DNA from: Psychrobacter sp. PG1
GTDB taxonomy: Bacteria; Pseudomonadota; Gammaproteobacteria; Pseudomonadales; Moraxellaceae
Direction of reading: 5' to 3'
Length of the DNA stretch: 64,000 nt
NCBI RefSeq assembly: GCF_014897815.1
Contig: NZ_JABUZG010000084.1
Span: forward strand, 319,816 to 383,815
The position numbers were made by a program, and so were the translations under genes. The notes under the pieces were generated by a model that saw only the letters and a list, made by a program, of their open reading frames with translations, did no database searches and was not told the origin of the DNA. How positions within the stretch are numbered: the first letter of the stretch is position 1; each line of letters starts with the position of its first letter. Shown one piece after another: positions 38,516-48,499 of this stretch.

Positions 38516-40012
38516 ATGTTCGCTACGTTTATGATTGACCAGCTCGATGCGCTGATGCTCGCGCGTATCCAATTCGCTTTTGTTATCTCGTTTCATATTG
38601 TTTTTCCCGCGTTTTCTATCGGACTTGCCAGCTGGTTGACGGTGCTTGAATTCCGTTGGCTCAAAACAGGCGAGCCAATTTATGCTGAAGTGTATAAGCA
38701 TTGGGTCAAAATATTCGCCGTGGTATTCGGTATGGGCGTGGTATCCGGTGTAGTAATGTCCTACCAGTTCGGTACTAACTGGGCGGTCTTTTCTGACAAA
38801 GCCGGTAACGTCTTGGGCCCACTACTCGCCTACGAAGTATTGACCGCGTTTTTCTTAGAAGCATCCTTTTTAGGTATTATGCTATTTGGTTGGGGGCGTG
38901 TGAGCAAGCGTATGCATTTCGCTTCCACTGCCATTGTCGCCATTGGTACACTGATTTCAGGCTTTTGGATTTTAGCCGCCAACAGCTTTATGCAGACGCC
39001 GCAAGGCTTTATGATGGGCGCAGATGGTCTTTTATATCCTACCAACTGGCTTGAGATCATCTTTAGCCCTTCATTCCCTTACCGCTATGCTCATATGATG
39101 ACAGCGGCATTCTTGACGACTGCCTTTGTCATTGGCGGGGTTGGTGCTTATTATATTCAGTCCAAAAAACACACCGAACACCGTCAACATGGTCGTGTCA
39201 TGCTAGGTATGGCCATGATTATGGCGATATTTGTCGCACCCGCTCAAGTATTGATTGGCGATGAGCATGGTCTAAATACTTTAGAGCATCAGCCAGCCAA
39301 AGTCGCAGCGATGGAAGGTATTTGGGAGGATGAGCGCGGTGCAGCGTTACGCCTATTTGCTATTCCTGACCAAGAAAACCAGACCAATAAATATGAAGTG
39401 AGCATTCCCTATGTCTCAGGTTTGATTCTTACCCATTCGTTAGATGGCGAAGTAAAAGGTCTAAAAAACTGGGCACCTGAAGACCAACCACCGGTGATGA
39501 TTGTATTCTGGGCATTTCGCATCATGGTTGGTATTGGCATGTTAATGGTGCTGGTCGGCTTATTTAGTATCTATAAATACTTTAAAAAGCAGCAGTATAA
39601 TCCCGAAAGTGTCTGGTTCCACCGTGCTTGGATGATGATGACGCCACTTGGCTTTATCGCATTACTGGCGGGCTGGTTTGTGACCGAGACAGGACGTCAA
39701 CCGTGGACTGTATATGGTGTGATACGCACCGCAGAAAGCATGTCACCGCTCGCAGCACAGCAAGTAGCAACCACGTTGATTGGTTTTATTGTCCTCTATA
39801 TATTTGTCTTCGGTGCAGGCAGTTTTTATATTCTACGCTTGATCGCTCAAGGGCCAAAACCGTACGAAGATCCTGCCGATGATAATTTCTATGAGCACTC
39901 AGTGACCGAAAGCCAAGGTCGTGCGCTCAGTGGCGATAGCAATCCTGCTAAGAGCACTGAAGAAGATATAGATACTCCTGCAAACGACGTCGATGATGGA
40001 GGGTTACGCTAA
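38516..40012 (+). CDS. cydA: Cytochrome bd-type quinol oxidase subunit I, cyanide-insensitive (short Q-loop) type
   Basis: This membrane subunit carries haems b558, b595 and d and oxidises quinol. The 498 residues have about nine membrane segments. His 27 in SFHIVFP and the His in YRYAHMMTAAF are haem ligands by homology; VAAMEGIWE marks the start of the Q-loop and GRQPW the conserved loop. The Q-loop is short, running from there to PPVMIVFWAFRIM with far fewer residues than in E. coli CydA, which fits the CIO (cioA) group. A hydrophilic acidic tail of about 45 residues follows the last helix. cydB overlaps its stop by one base. Confidence 0.95.
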   Translation: MFATFMIDQLDALMLARIQFAFVISFHIVFPAFSIGLASWLTVLEFRWLKTGEPIYAEVYKHWVKIFAVVFGMGVVSGVVMSYQFGTNWAVFSDKAGNVLGPLLAYEVLTAFFLEASFLGIMLFGWGRVSKRMHFASTAIVAIGTLISGFWILAANSFMQTPQGFMMGADGLLYPTNWLEIIFSPSFPYRYAHMMTAAFLTTAFVIGGVGAYYIQSKKHTEHRQHGRVMLGMAMIMAIFVAPAQVLIGDEHGLNTLEHQPAKVAAMEGIWEDERGAALRLFAIPDQENQTNKYEVSIPYVSGLILTHSLDGEVKGLKNWAPEDQPPVMIVFWAFRIMVGIGMLMVLVGLFSIYKYFKKQQYNPESVWFHRAWMMMTPLGFIALLAGWFVTETGRQPWTVYGVIRTAESMSPLAAQQVATTLIGFIVLYIFVFGAGSFYILRLIAQGPKPYEDPADDNFYEHSVTESQGRALSGDSNPAKSTEEDIDTPANDVDDGGLR

Positions 40013-41028
40013 TGTTTAACTACGGTGATGTATTAGACTTACCTTTAATTTGGGGCGGACTGATCGCTCTATCCGTCTTTATCTATGTATTGCTTGATGG
40101 CTTTGATTTGGGCTGCGGCATCTTGTTTCCCTTTGCTGGCTCAGATAAAAACCGTAGCCGCATCATGAACTCTATTGCCCCGTTTTGGGATGGTAACGAG
40201 ACTTGGCTAGTATTGGGCGGTGGCGGCTTGTTCGCTGCTTTCCCAGTGGCTTATGGCATCATTATGACGGGGCTTTATCTGCCTGTTACTTTTATGCTAT
40301 TCGGTCTAATAATGCGCGGTGTGGCATTTGAATTTCGCTTCAAAGCATCTTCACGTCGTCACGTATGGGACACTTTCTTTTTTGTTGGTTCAGTCGTTGC
40401 TACATTCTCTCAAGGTATTATGCTTGGGGCGCTTGTACAAGGTCTTGAGGCAAGCAACCGCCTATATACTGGTGGGCCGTTTGACTGGCTCACACCTTTC
40501 TCGATTGTCTGCGGCTTTGCCATGATTATTGGTTACGCCTTACTTGGCTCTACATGGCTCATTATCAAAACTGAACATACCCTACAAGTCTGGGCACGCA
40601 AAGTTTCTGGCTGGATGCTTTCTGCTTTGATAGTGGCAATGATCGTTGTCACAGCGTTTATGTATTTTTCAGACATCAATGCCCTCGAAGGCTGGTTTGG
40701 CTTCCCAGGTCTACTATATCTAGCGCCTATGCCAATCATTGTTGTACTATTATTTTTCTTGATGCGTAAAGACTTAAGTGGTGAGCGCGAATATCGTCCT
40801 TTCTTGTTAACTGTGGCGCTGTTTTTGATGGGTTATATCGGGGTTTGCTTTGCCATATTCCCATACATCGTACCCTATCAGATGACAATTTATGAAGCAG
40901 CCGCAGCTGACACCTCACTATCCTTTATGTTAGTTGGTGCCGTCATAATGCTACCGATTATCCTGAGTTATACCGCTTTTGCCTATTATACCTTTAAGGG
41001 TAAAACGGGTCATGAGCATATGTACTAA
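40012..41028 (+). CDS. cydB: Cytochrome bd-type quinol oxidase subunit II
   Basis: The partner subunit of CydA has 338 residues and about eight membrane helices. The N-terminal YVLLDGFDLGCGILFPF segment and GNETWLVLGGGGLFAAFP are strong CydB signatures. The ATG overlaps the cydA stop (taATG), with a GGAGGG site inside the end of cydA, so the two are translationally coupled. In CIO-type enzymes the pair is also called cioB. Confidence 0.96.
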   Translation: MFNYGDVLDLPLIWGGLIALSVFIYVLLDGFDLGCGILFPFAGSDKNRSRIMNSIAPFWDGNETWLVLGGGGLFAAFPVAYGIIMTGLYLPVTFMLFGLIMRGVAFEFRFKASSRRHVWDTFFFVGSVVATFSQGIMLGALVQGLEASNRLYTGGPFDWLTPFSIVCGFAMIIGYALLGSTWLIIKTEHTLQVWARKVSGWMLSALIVAMIVVTAFMYFSDINALEGWFGFPGLLYLAPMPIIVVLLFFLMRKDLSGEREYRPFLLTVALFLMGYIGVCFAIFPYIVPYQMTIYEAAAADTSLSFMLVGAVIMLPIILSYTAFAYYTFKGKTGHEHMY

Positions 41029-41121
41029 GGGTAAATAAAGGATATAAAAGTGTGGTACTGCAAATATTAGCAGTGGCCATACTTTTTAGCTAAGCGCACT
41101 AACACGCATTGGGAGGCGAGC

Positions 41122-41238
41122 ATGAAGAAGCTCAGTAAGAAACAGTCACAATGGGCATGGTTCATTGGGCTATATATAGCAGGGTTTGCCGTTATTTTTA
41201 CGATTGCTCAATTAATTAAGCTGGCTATGGGTGTTTAG
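41122..41238 (+). CDS. Small single-pass membrane protein at the end of the cyd operon (DUF2474-like)
   Basis: My translation gives 38 residues: a basic start (MKKLSKKQSQ), then WAWFIGLYIAGFAVIF leading into one membrane helix. A strong GGGAGG site lies six bases before the ATG. Its place 93 bases after cydB, before a terminator, fits the DUF2474 small proteins found after CIO-type cydAB, comparable in role to CydX of E. coli. The sequence is not CydX-like, so the DUF2474 label rests on pattern and position. It may stabilise the oxidase. Confidence 0.75.
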   Translation: MKKLSKKQSQWAWFIGLYIAGFAVIFTIAQLIKLAMGV

Positions 41239-41277
41239 CAGCTATTTATTACACACTTATCCATTGCTATATAACGT

Positions 41278-41314
41278 AAAAAAGCAGCGCCGATTAATCG
41301 GCGCTGCTTTTTTT
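41278..41314. terminator. Bidirectional terminator between the cyd operon and murU
   Basis: A perfect palindrome with 18-base arms centred on ATTAAT, including AAAGCAGCGCCGATT. T-runs lie at the stem end on both strands. It ends the cyd operon on plus and murU on minus. Confidence 0.9.
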
Positions 41315-41358
41315 ATAAGAGTGCTTATAGAAGGTTAATGAGAACTAAGCATATTAAT

Positions 41359-42102
41359 CTAAGCGCCTTGATGGTTATCGACACCATTGCTTTCGATAAA
41401 CTCGTTTACCTGTGCTAAGCGTTCAGGCGTGCCCACATCTATCCAATTATCACAAATGACTTCAGCCGTAATTTGAAACTTTATCATCGCTTGCTTGAGC
41501 AATGGCGCCAACGCTGCTGGCTGACCTGAAACCAACCCATCGACCAATCGTGGTGACATCACACTAATGCCAGCAAAGGTATATTTGTCTGCACCATCAA
41601 TCGGCTGTTCACTGGCTAAACCATTATTGATGGCAAAATCACCGCCGTTATTATGCTCTGGATTATCAATCAATAATAGATGTGCGCGCTGATCAGTACT
41701 CAGCTCATAATCTTGCAACTGCGCAAAATCATAGGTCGTCCATACATCTGAGTTCACTAAGATAAATGGCTCATCGCGTAGCTTGCCAGTTTGTAACGCC
41801 TGAAAAATACCGCCTGCGGTCTCTAGAGGCTCATCACCCTCTACTGACCAATGCAATTTGACGCCATATTGCCTGCCATCACCCAGTATATCCATCAGCT
41901 TATCAGCCAGCCATGACGCATTAATCGTGATATCATTGATACCAGCCGCTTGTAGCGCTTTAATGTGCCAGACGATAAGCGGTTGCCCACCCACCTCCAC
42001 CAGAGGCTTGGGCGTATCAAGTGTTAACGGACGCAGACGCGTGCCCTTACCAGCAGCCAAAATCATTGCTTGGGTAATCATTGCTCGGTTAATCTCAGCC
42101 AT
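41359..42102 (-). CDS. murU: N-acetylmuramate alpha-1-phosphate uridylyltransferase
   Basis: MurU turns MurNAc-1-phosphate into UDP-MurNAc in the peptidoglycan recycling route that bypasses MurA, the fosfomycin target. It is a nucleotidyltransferase of 247 residues. The N-terminal signature AMILAAGKGTRLRPLT is followed by DTPKPLVEVGGQPLI, then NSDVWTTYDF (metal-binding Asp) and a C-terminal NWIDVGTPERL. The ATG at 42102 has a perfect GGAG site; a frame open for 60 more codons upstream has no homologous sequence. It follows amgK, its pathway partner, after 115 bases. Confidence 0.93.
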   Translation of the reverse strand: MAEINRAMITQAMILAAGKGTRLRPLTLDTPKPLVEVGGQPLIVWHIKALQAAGINDITINASWLADKLMDILGDGRQYGVKLHWSVEGDEPLETAGGIFQALQTGKLRDEPFILVNSDVWTTYDFAQLQDYELSTDQRAHLLLIDNPEHNNGGDFAINNGLASEQPIDGADKYTFAGISVMSPRLVDGLVSGQPAALAPLLKQAMIKFQITAEVICDNWIDVGTPERLAQVNEFIESNGVDNHQGA

Positions 42103-42217
42103 GTGCGCTCCTTTTTTTATTTTATTGGATTCTACATTCAGATTAAAAATTGCTGATATTTTAACGCAATTTATCAGATGAGAATTCGCGTCAAATGAAA
42201 CTTGCAAGTGGTTCGTT

Positions 42218-43339
42218 CTAAATATATTGCTGTACGAACTTACTTTGATAAGCTGGCAGTATATTATCTCTGAGACTCTCATTAAACGGCGCTACTGCTT
42301 GTTGCATATGCTGGCTACCATGCGCCTCCAACCATTCTAACTCGAACATTAAATCACGCATCACCTTAGGAATATCCGCCAAATAGCGGTCTTTGCCATC
42401 TCGCTCAGACAAGCGAATAAAAATTCCCAACACTTTTAAATGTCGCTGTACACCCATGACATTCATATCGTTTTCGAGCTGCTCTATGCTATCTGCCGTA
42501 GTCAAGCCTGCCTGCTTTTGCAACTGCCAAAAATCATTAATCCATGCAGAGACTTGGCTCTCTGGCCATTCTACATAAGCGTCTCGCAGCAATGATACTA
42601 AATCATAGGTATAAGAGCCGATGACGGCATCTTGAAAGTCAATCACGCCTAAGCGCGAGCGATCCGCTTGGTCTTGCATTAGGTTGCGACTGTGATAATC
42701 ACGATGGACGATGACTTGTGGTTGCTGCAAAATCTCTTTTATTAAGGCTTCTTTTAAAGTATTCCATAATGCTTTATCAAACTCGACACCGATATAAGGT
42801 ATAAACCAATCGCTAAATAAATCCATCTCACGATCTAATAACTCGGTATCATAATCTGGCAATTGATGTTGCGACTTGGCTGTTTCAACTGGCACGGTCT
42901 GTAGCGCGACCAACGTCTGCATTGCCAACTGATAATGCTCATCTATCTGCGCAGGCGTCGCATCAACGAGCAGATGAGCGAACTCTATCGCACCAAAGTC
43001 CTGTAACACCAAAAAGCCTTTCGTCACGTCTTGCGCGATGAGCGTCGGCACATTGATCGCCGGTGCCATCAGCTTAGTCACATTGATAAACTGGCGCATG
43101 GCGTCTTGTTCGTCCGCTGAATCCATAACAATATAATGTGCGACTGTCGTGTCATTACTGTCTGACAGCTGGATTCTATGGTATTGGCGAGCACTTGCGT
43201 CACCGGGTAGACTATCGAGTTGGAACGCTTGACCAGCAAATACTTGCTGCAACCAGCTCTCTAATTGTTGTAGACGGCTATTGAGTTTGGTATCGATCAT
43301 ATTAGGCTCTAAAAGTATTTTATCAGTCATAATGGGCAT
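42218..43339 (-). CDS. amgK: N-acetylmuramate/N-acetylglucosamine anomeric kinase
   Basis: AmgK phosphorylates MurNAc or GlcNAc at C1, giving the substrate for MurU. The 373 residues form an aminoglycoside-phosphotransferase fold: GDASARQYHRI near 46-56, catalytic loop VHRDYHSRNLM in the middle and IDFQDAVIGSYTYDL (metal-binding Asp) after it. Three possible ATG starts lie at 43339, 43330 and 43300, none with a clear ribosome site. amgK-murU divergent from lptD-surA is a known gammaproteobacterial layout, for instance in Pseudomonas. Confidence 0.93.
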   Translation of the reverse strand: MPIMTDKILLEPNMIDTKLNSRLQQLESWLQQVFAGQAFQLDSLPGDASARQYHRIQLSDSNDTTVAHYIVMDSADEQDAMRQFINVTKLMAPAINVPTLIAQDVTKGFLVLQDFGAIEFAHLLVDATPAQIDEHYQLAMQTLVALQTVPVETAKSQHQLPDYDTELLDREMDLFSDWFIPYIGVEFDKALWNTLKEALIKEILQQPQVIVHRDYHSRNLMQDQADRSRLGVIDFQDAVIGSYTYDLVSLLRDAYVEWPESQVSAWINDFWQLQKQAGLTTADSIEQLENDMNVMGVQRHLKVLGIFIRLSERDGKDRYLADIPKVMRDLMFELEWLEAHGSQHMQQAVAPFNESLRDNILPAYQSKFVQQYI

Positions 43340-43711
43340 CGCAGGTTAAATATAAGTCATAAACAATTAAAGTAGTGATAAGTCAGGCAAAACCTTGTTA
43401 AAATAGCAACGTCTTGAGCCAAAAAAACTGCGATAGCAGGCGTATTGGGATATCATTCGACATCTAGCGCTGAGCATAACCTCAGCAACCATTCAAAAAA
43501 CAGCTTGGCTATATTATAAATTTTGGTAAATAGTGTAGCTGATTTGGTTTTTTTTGACTATGATTAGTCGTCATTATATGTAAAACAGCCAAATTCTTAA
43601 GATAGCATTATCAATCAGTGATTTTTTAGGCGTTTATTAACCGCCATACATGATTAATAATATGGTTACTAAATTCAGTATCGCAATCCAATAGGCTCTG
43701 CAATCATAGGT
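43340..43711. other. Divergent promoter region of amgK and lptD
   Basis: This AT-rich stretch of 372 bases has no gene. It must hold promoters for both directions. I could not fix them with confidence. Confidence 0.4.
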
Positions 43712-46700
43712 GTGCCCTTGTTATATTCTCCGCTTTACCAAAGCATCCGTTTGATCTTATTTGGTGCCTTAGGCTTGTCCAGCCTAACCGTTAGTGCTGC
43801 GCCCAGCAATGCTGACACACAGCAAACTGAGTCGCTAATCACTGACAGTAGCACCCGTTATATCTCTGATGTTACACCTGATGCCAATCGCAGTAGTGTC
43901 CAAAAAGACAGTGACTATAATGATATCCGCTATCAAAATAGCAATAATCAAAAAACTGACTTTCAGCGTAATCCGTCTCAAAAGGCTGCTACTGATAACA
44001 ATGCGTCAGATAGTAGTTTTGACAATACTTTTAATGAAAGCACCTTTAGTGAAAGCACCTTTAACGACAGCATCTCTAATGAGCGTGCTATTAATGAAAG
44101 CGCCTTAGACAACCGCCCTCTAGAAATTACCGCCATCAACGAGAGTGATGATCAAGGTTTTGTACCAGCAGCAGATACGATTTCGACCACTCAAAACAAT
44201 AGCACTGCTCAGCTTACTGAAACCACTGCACCTAAAGCCGCACAGAAGACTGGTAAAGTTGATGTGAGTGATGAAAGTATTCAAGATAGTCTGCTGCGTT
44301 TAGCAGAGTTTTATGAGCTGACACCTGATACAGATGCCTCAACGTTAAACAATAGTGATAATGCTAACCAAGATATCATTCAAAACGAGCTAACACCTAC
44401 CCCGCAAACCATTCCAAAAGTGGGTAAAAACTTACAGTTATTACCGAATGCCGTAGATAGCGCCCAACGCTGCGAAGGTCAATGGGTTTACCCAAAGAGC
44501 AACCCCAACTATCAACGCGCGGTCAATGAGGCGGGAGCAACCAATGGGCAGCCTGCGCCGAACTTAAATGATCTTCCGAATAATCAAGCGCCGCTGTTTT
44601 CAGAATCAGATTATGGTTATTACGACAATGTCGACTATGCAGAGCTGTCAGGCAATGTCATCATCAATCAGGGTACCCAGCAGATAGAAGCAGAAAAAGT
44701 CTTGTTAGATTTGAGCAATGGCGTAGCCGCCGCTCAAGGTAAAGTCATGTTTACTGACCAAGCGACAGGTCAGCAAGTATCACCTAGCAACGCACTAGAT
44801 AGCAATGCGCCAAATCGCTCATCGAATAACCCCCAAGCCAATTTCACTGAAAAAGCATCAAAAGGCGGGCTTATTGGGGTCGCCGATAGTTTAAATTATA
44901 ATACTGAAACTGGACAGTCAACAGCCAATGATGTGGCTTTTGCTAGTGTAGAACTGCAAGCTCATGGTTATGCCAAGCGCTTGAACAGACCGAATGACAG
45001 TCAATATGAGCTAGATGATGTCATGTTTAGTACCTGTCCACCAACCAATCGTAAATGGCAGTTTGATGCCAAAAGCATTGATTTAGATACCGATACAGGT
45101 CGCGGCGAAGCTTATAATACTACTTTCCGTATCGCTGACGTGCCTGTGTTCTATTTGCCTTACTTCAACTTCCCGATTGATAATCGTCGCACCAGTGGTT
45201 TTTTATTGCCGAATGCCAGTATCAGTAGTGAAAGCGGTCTTGAGGTTGATATACCCTACTATTTCAATTTGGCACCCAATTATGATGCCACGCTCAATAC
45301 CCATATTTATACCGATCGCAATCCTATGGTGTCAGGCGAGTTTCGCTATCTGACCGAAAGTTATGGCGAAGGTATTTTTAATGGTTCATATTTACCTAAT
45401 GACAAAGAGTACAATGACGAAGACCGCTCTAGCTTCTTTTATGATCATTATTGGTCATCTAAGAGCATTCCACGCTTAAGCGGTGATGCAAAATACAGCT
45501 ATGTGTCAGATTCAGACTACCTCAATGATTTTGACACGCTGGGTCTATCAGACAGCACCATAAACTTACCACGCCGTGCACGTGTCAATTATTATAATGA
45601 CTATGTTGATGGTGAATTGAAGGTAGAAACCTTTCAAACTCTAGACGCTTTTACCAGTAATGGCAAACCCTTAGAAGACAAAGATAAGCCTTACTCAAGA
45701 TTGCCGCAGCTCAAACTCGATTATCGACTGCCTTGGGCGAAGAGCTTCGATATCACTGGTGTACACGATTCCGCTTATTTCAAAAAATCCATCGACGATG
45801 GCTCTGAGAATGAAAAAAGTGGCGGGCGAATTTATAATAAACTCAGCGCCGTTTATCCAATGGAAAAATCTTGGGGTTATATCAAGCCCAAACTGAGCTT
45901 GCAACATCTCTATACCTCTTATGATGAGGATAGCTTAGCCGACAACCAGTTGAGTGATAAAGACGGTAGCCAGTCGGTATTTGTACCGCAAGCCAGTATT
46001 GATGCAGGTCTAAATTTCTATCAAGCAGGCTCGCCTTTTGGCGCATTCGACGATACCATGGGTGGCTATCGCTTGCTGAGCCCGCGATTGAAATACACCT
46101 ACTCGCCATATGAAGACCAAAACGATATTCCGAACTTTAATACGCGTATTGCCTCTATTAACTATGAACAGCTGTTCTCTGACAGTTGGTTTTTAGGACA
46201 TGATCGCTTGCAAGATTTGCATTCGATTACTCCTGGTATCAATTATCGTTACATCGACGCAACGGGTGTGACACGTTTTGATGGTAGCATTGCAGAGCAG
46301 TTTTATATCGATAATGGACGTGTTACGCTTGATGATCAGCAACCTGTCTTCACCTCTTCATCTTCAGGGATGGTTTGGGATACCAGCACGCAACCTTACA
46401 ACAACTTTTGGGTTGATGTTAGTGGCGCACTGACCAATGATTATGATTTAAATTATATTACGACTGAGCTGCGTTATCAGCCGTCTGACAACAGCTTGTT
46501 TAATGTTGGATTTGTCAAACGTCAACGTGATGAAAACACCGATCAGCTGCCACTCTCTGCTTTTACCGCATCGGCTGTCTTTCCAATCAATAACAGCTGG
46601 CGAATCTTGGCTCAAGGTCAATACGATTACAATCGTGATAAAGTTCTTGATTCGTTGGTCGGCGTTGATTACGAAGATTGCTGCTTTGGTTTTGCAGTTT

Positions 46701-46867
46701 ATGGTCGTCGTTACTACAATGACTTAAATGTCAAAGACAAACCAACGCAAGCCATTATGGCAGAGATTAGATTGAATGGTTTGGGTAGTGGTAGCAGCCG
46801 CCTGACTCGCTTACTCTCTGATAAAATCTTGGGCTTTGAACCTGTCCAGACTGCTTGGAAAGATTAA
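43712..46867 (+). CDS. lptD: LPS-assembly protein LptD
   Basis: LptD is the outer-membrane barrel that, with LptE, inserts LPS into the outer leaflet. This form has 1,051 residues (E. coli 784). A signal peptide (1-30) is followed by a polar Asn/Ser/Thr/Asp-rich region to about 240, the OstA-type jelly-roll (about 300-430), then the barrel. Four Cys at 254, 442, 990 and 991 match the pattern of the four in E. coli that form disulfides. The start is GTG with a poor ribosome site; no in-frame ATG is available because a stop lies just upstream. surA follows after 150 bases. Confidence 0.95.
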   Translation: MPLLYSPLYQSIRLILFGALGLSSLTVSAAPSNADTQQTESLITDSSTRYISDVTPDANRSSVQKDSDYNDIRYQNSNNQKTDFQRNPSQKAATDNNASDSSFDNTFNESTFSESTFNDSISNERAINESALDNRPLEITAINESDDQGFVPAADTISTTQNNSTAQLTETTAPKAAQKTGKVDVSDESIQDSLLRLAEFYELTPDTDASTLNNSDNANQDIIQNELTPTPQTIPKVGKNLQLLPNAVDSAQRCEGQWVYPKSNPNYQRAVNEAGATNGQPAPNLNDLPNNQAPLFSESDYGYYDNVDYAELSGNVIINQGTQQIEAEKVLLDLSNGVAAAQGKVMFTDQATGQQVSPSNALDSNAPNRSSNNPQANFTEKASKGGLIGVADSLNYNTETGQSTANDVAFASVELQAHGYAKRLNRPNDSQYELDDVMFSTCPPTNRKWQFDAKSIDLDTDTGRGEAYNTTFRIADVPVFYLPYFNFPIDNRRTSGFLLPNASISSESGLEVDIPYYFNLAPNYDATLNTHIYTDRNPMVSGEFRYLTESYGEGIFNGSYLPNDKEYNDEDRSSFFYDHYWSSKSIPRLSGDAKYSYVSDSDYLNDFDTLGLSDSTINLPRRARVNYYNDYVDGELKVETFQTLDAFTSNGKPLEDKDKPYSRLPQLKLDYRLPWAKSFDITGVHDSAYFKKSIDDGSENEKSGGRIYNKLSAVYPMEKSWGYIKPKLSLQHLYTSYDEDSLADNQLSDKDGSQSVFVPQASIDAGLNFYQAGSPFGAFDDTMGGYRLLSPRLKYTYSPYEDQNDIPNFNTRIASINYEQLFSDSWFLGHDRLQDLHSITPGINYRYIDATGVTRFDGSIAEQFYIDNGRVTLDDQQPVFTSSSSGMVWDTSTQPYNNFWVDVSGALTNDYDLNYITTELRYQPSDNSLFNVGFVKRQRDENTDQLPLSAFTASAVFPINNSWRILAQGQYDYNRDKVLDSLVGVDYEDCCFGFAVYGRRYYNDLNVKDKPTQAIMAEIRLNGLGSGSSRLTRLLSDKILGFEPVQTAWKD
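44018..44113 (+). repeat. 15-base degenerate tandem repeat inside lptD
   Basis: This stretch encodes about six pentapeptides of the form F-N-E-S-T (FNEST, FSEST, FNDSI, SNERA, INESA), residues 103-134. At the DNA level the aatgaaagcacctttag unit recurs. It lies in the polar region before the jelly-roll. Confidence 0.8.
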
Positions 46868-47017
46868 GACCGTGCTTGTATAAATATTTTTACTATATAT
46901 TTCATAACCCAGTTTGTAACCCTATTATGGTCAACCCTGTCTAATATTTGACTGTTAAAAGTATTAAATAGTGTTGACCAACTACCATCCGATGCGATGA
47001 CATTGATGAGGAGCATC

Positions 47018-48421
47018 ATGAGATTTTTTTCTTTACGTCAAACCAGCCGTGCTGTATTGCTATCTATGAGTGCTAGCCTTGCGCTTACATTGAGCGCCCA
47101 AGCTGCCACCGTTAAACCTGCAAAAGCACAAGCGCCTCAAGCAAATGCCGTGACCACGCAGAATAACGTCAATCGTTTGACGCCAGCCAATAGCACCGAC
47201 GGTATTATTGCTTTAGTCAATGAAAATGCTATCTTAAAGAGCGATTTGATCGATGCTATCACCCAAGCACAAGCACGTGCACAAGCGGCTGGTGAACCAA
47301 TAGCAAACTCAGCACAGCTACAGTCTGAGGTGTTAAATGCGCTCATATTGCGTGAGTTACAACTGTCCATGGTCAAGCGCGTCGGTTTAAACCCTGATGA
47401 AGCGGCTATCAATCAACGCCTTAGTCAAATCGCTCAAGCAGAAGGGCTGACGAGCATCTCAGCTTTGCAACAGCGTTTGGACGCAGCAAAACCTGGTAGC
47501 TATGCGGCGCTACGTGCGCAATTAATCGAAGACGCAGCCATTCAAGCCTTGCAACAGCGCCAAATCGGTAACCGCGTGCGCATTAGCGAACAGGATATTG
47601 ATGCATTTTTGGCCTCGCCTGAAGCCAAGCGTTTAAACCAGAGTGAGTATCAAACGATTCATGTACGAGTGCCCTACATGGATGACTACAGCCGACTCTC
47701 AGAAGCCCAACGCAATGAGGCGTTAAAGGTAGCAGAAGCTCTGCGTACTCGCCTGCTTGCACCAAACGTTGATGTCGCTGAAGCGGTCGCTGCTAGCCAA
47801 GGCAACTATCCTATTCCGCTACAAGGTGGCGATATGGGCTTTCATAAAGCCGCGTCTCTACCTACAGAGCTATCAAGTGAAATTACCAAACTTGAGGTTG
47901 GTGCGGTCAGCGCACCATTAATAACACCTGAAGGTATCGATATCATCAAACTTGCTGACAAAAAAGCCAGCGACACTATGCTGATACCGCAGTGGCGTAC
48001 TCGTCACATATTGGTAAAAGTTGATGAGCTACAGACAGATGCGCTTGCTGAGCAAAAGATTAATGATTTGTATGAACAGCTACGCAGCGGCGCTGATTTT
48101 GCTGGTTTAGCATCGACCTATTCAGATGATCCCGGTTCCGCTGGGCGCGGTGGCGATCTTGATTGGGTGAGCGAAGAAGACATGATTGGTCCATTCGAAG
48201 CCATGATGAAAAACACAGCGGTTGGCGACTATTCTGCTCCTTTCAAAACCCAGTTTGGCTGGCATATATTGAAAATAGAAGGCAAACGCCAACAAGATGT
48301 TAGCGATCAATATCGTCGCAACATGGCACGTCAAGCGCTTTATCAGCGCTTAGCACCGCAAGCCAAAGAAGACTGGCTACAAGAGCTACGCGCAGGTGCT
48401 TACATCCAAGTACTTGGCTAA
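47018..48421 (+). CDS. surA: Periplasmic chaperone/peptidyl-prolyl isomerase SurA
   Basis: SurA escorts unfolded outer-membrane proteins, including LptD, to the BAM complex. The 467 residues show a signal peptide ending SAQAA, a SurA N-domain (about 45-170, with NENAILKSDL), a first parvulin domain and a second, better conserved one containing RHILVKVDEL, GADFAGLASTYSDDPGSAGRGGDL and FGWHILKIEG. I prefer the ATG at 47018, with GAGGAG before it, over ATGs at 46997 and 47006. The lptD-surA order is conserved. Confidence 0.95.
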   Translation: MRFFSLRQTSRAVLLSMSASLALTLSAQAATVKPAKAQAPQANAVTTQNNVNRLTPANSTDGIIALVNENAILKSDLIDAITQAQARAQAAGEPIANSAQLQSEVLNALILRELQLSMVKRVGLNPDEAAINQRLSQIAQAEGLTSISALQQRLDAAKPGSYAALRAQLIEDAAIQALQQRQIGNRVRISEQDIDAFLASPEAKRLNQSEYQTIHVRVPYMDDYSRLSEAQRNEALKVAEALRTRLLAPNVDVAEAVAASQGNYPIPLQGGDMGFHKAASLPTELSSEITKLEVGAVSAPLITPEGIDIIKLADKKASDTMLIPQWRTRHILVKVDELQTDALAEQKINDLYEQLRSGADFAGLASTYSDDPGSAGRGGDLDWVSEEDMIGPFEAMMKNTAVGDYSAPFKTQFGWHILKIEGKRQQDVSDQYRRNMARQALYQRLAPQAKEDWLQELRAGAYIQVLG

Positions 48422-48463
48422 CTGATATAGGCATCGATAAGTCAAATCTAATAATGCTTTGTC

Positions 48464-48499
48464 AAAAAGGGTATGTGCTAATGCATGTATCCTTTTTTT
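48464..48499 (+). terminator. Probable terminator after surA
   Basis: AAAAAGG and CCTTTTT flank an imperfect stem of about 12 bases each side and are followed by T residues on the plus strand, 43 bases past the surA stop. Confidence 0.5.

Noticed and set aside
42103-42282. 60-codon upstream extension of murU
   Set aside because: No ribosome site or family similarity; the ATG at 42102 has a clear GGAG site and starts the conserved domain.
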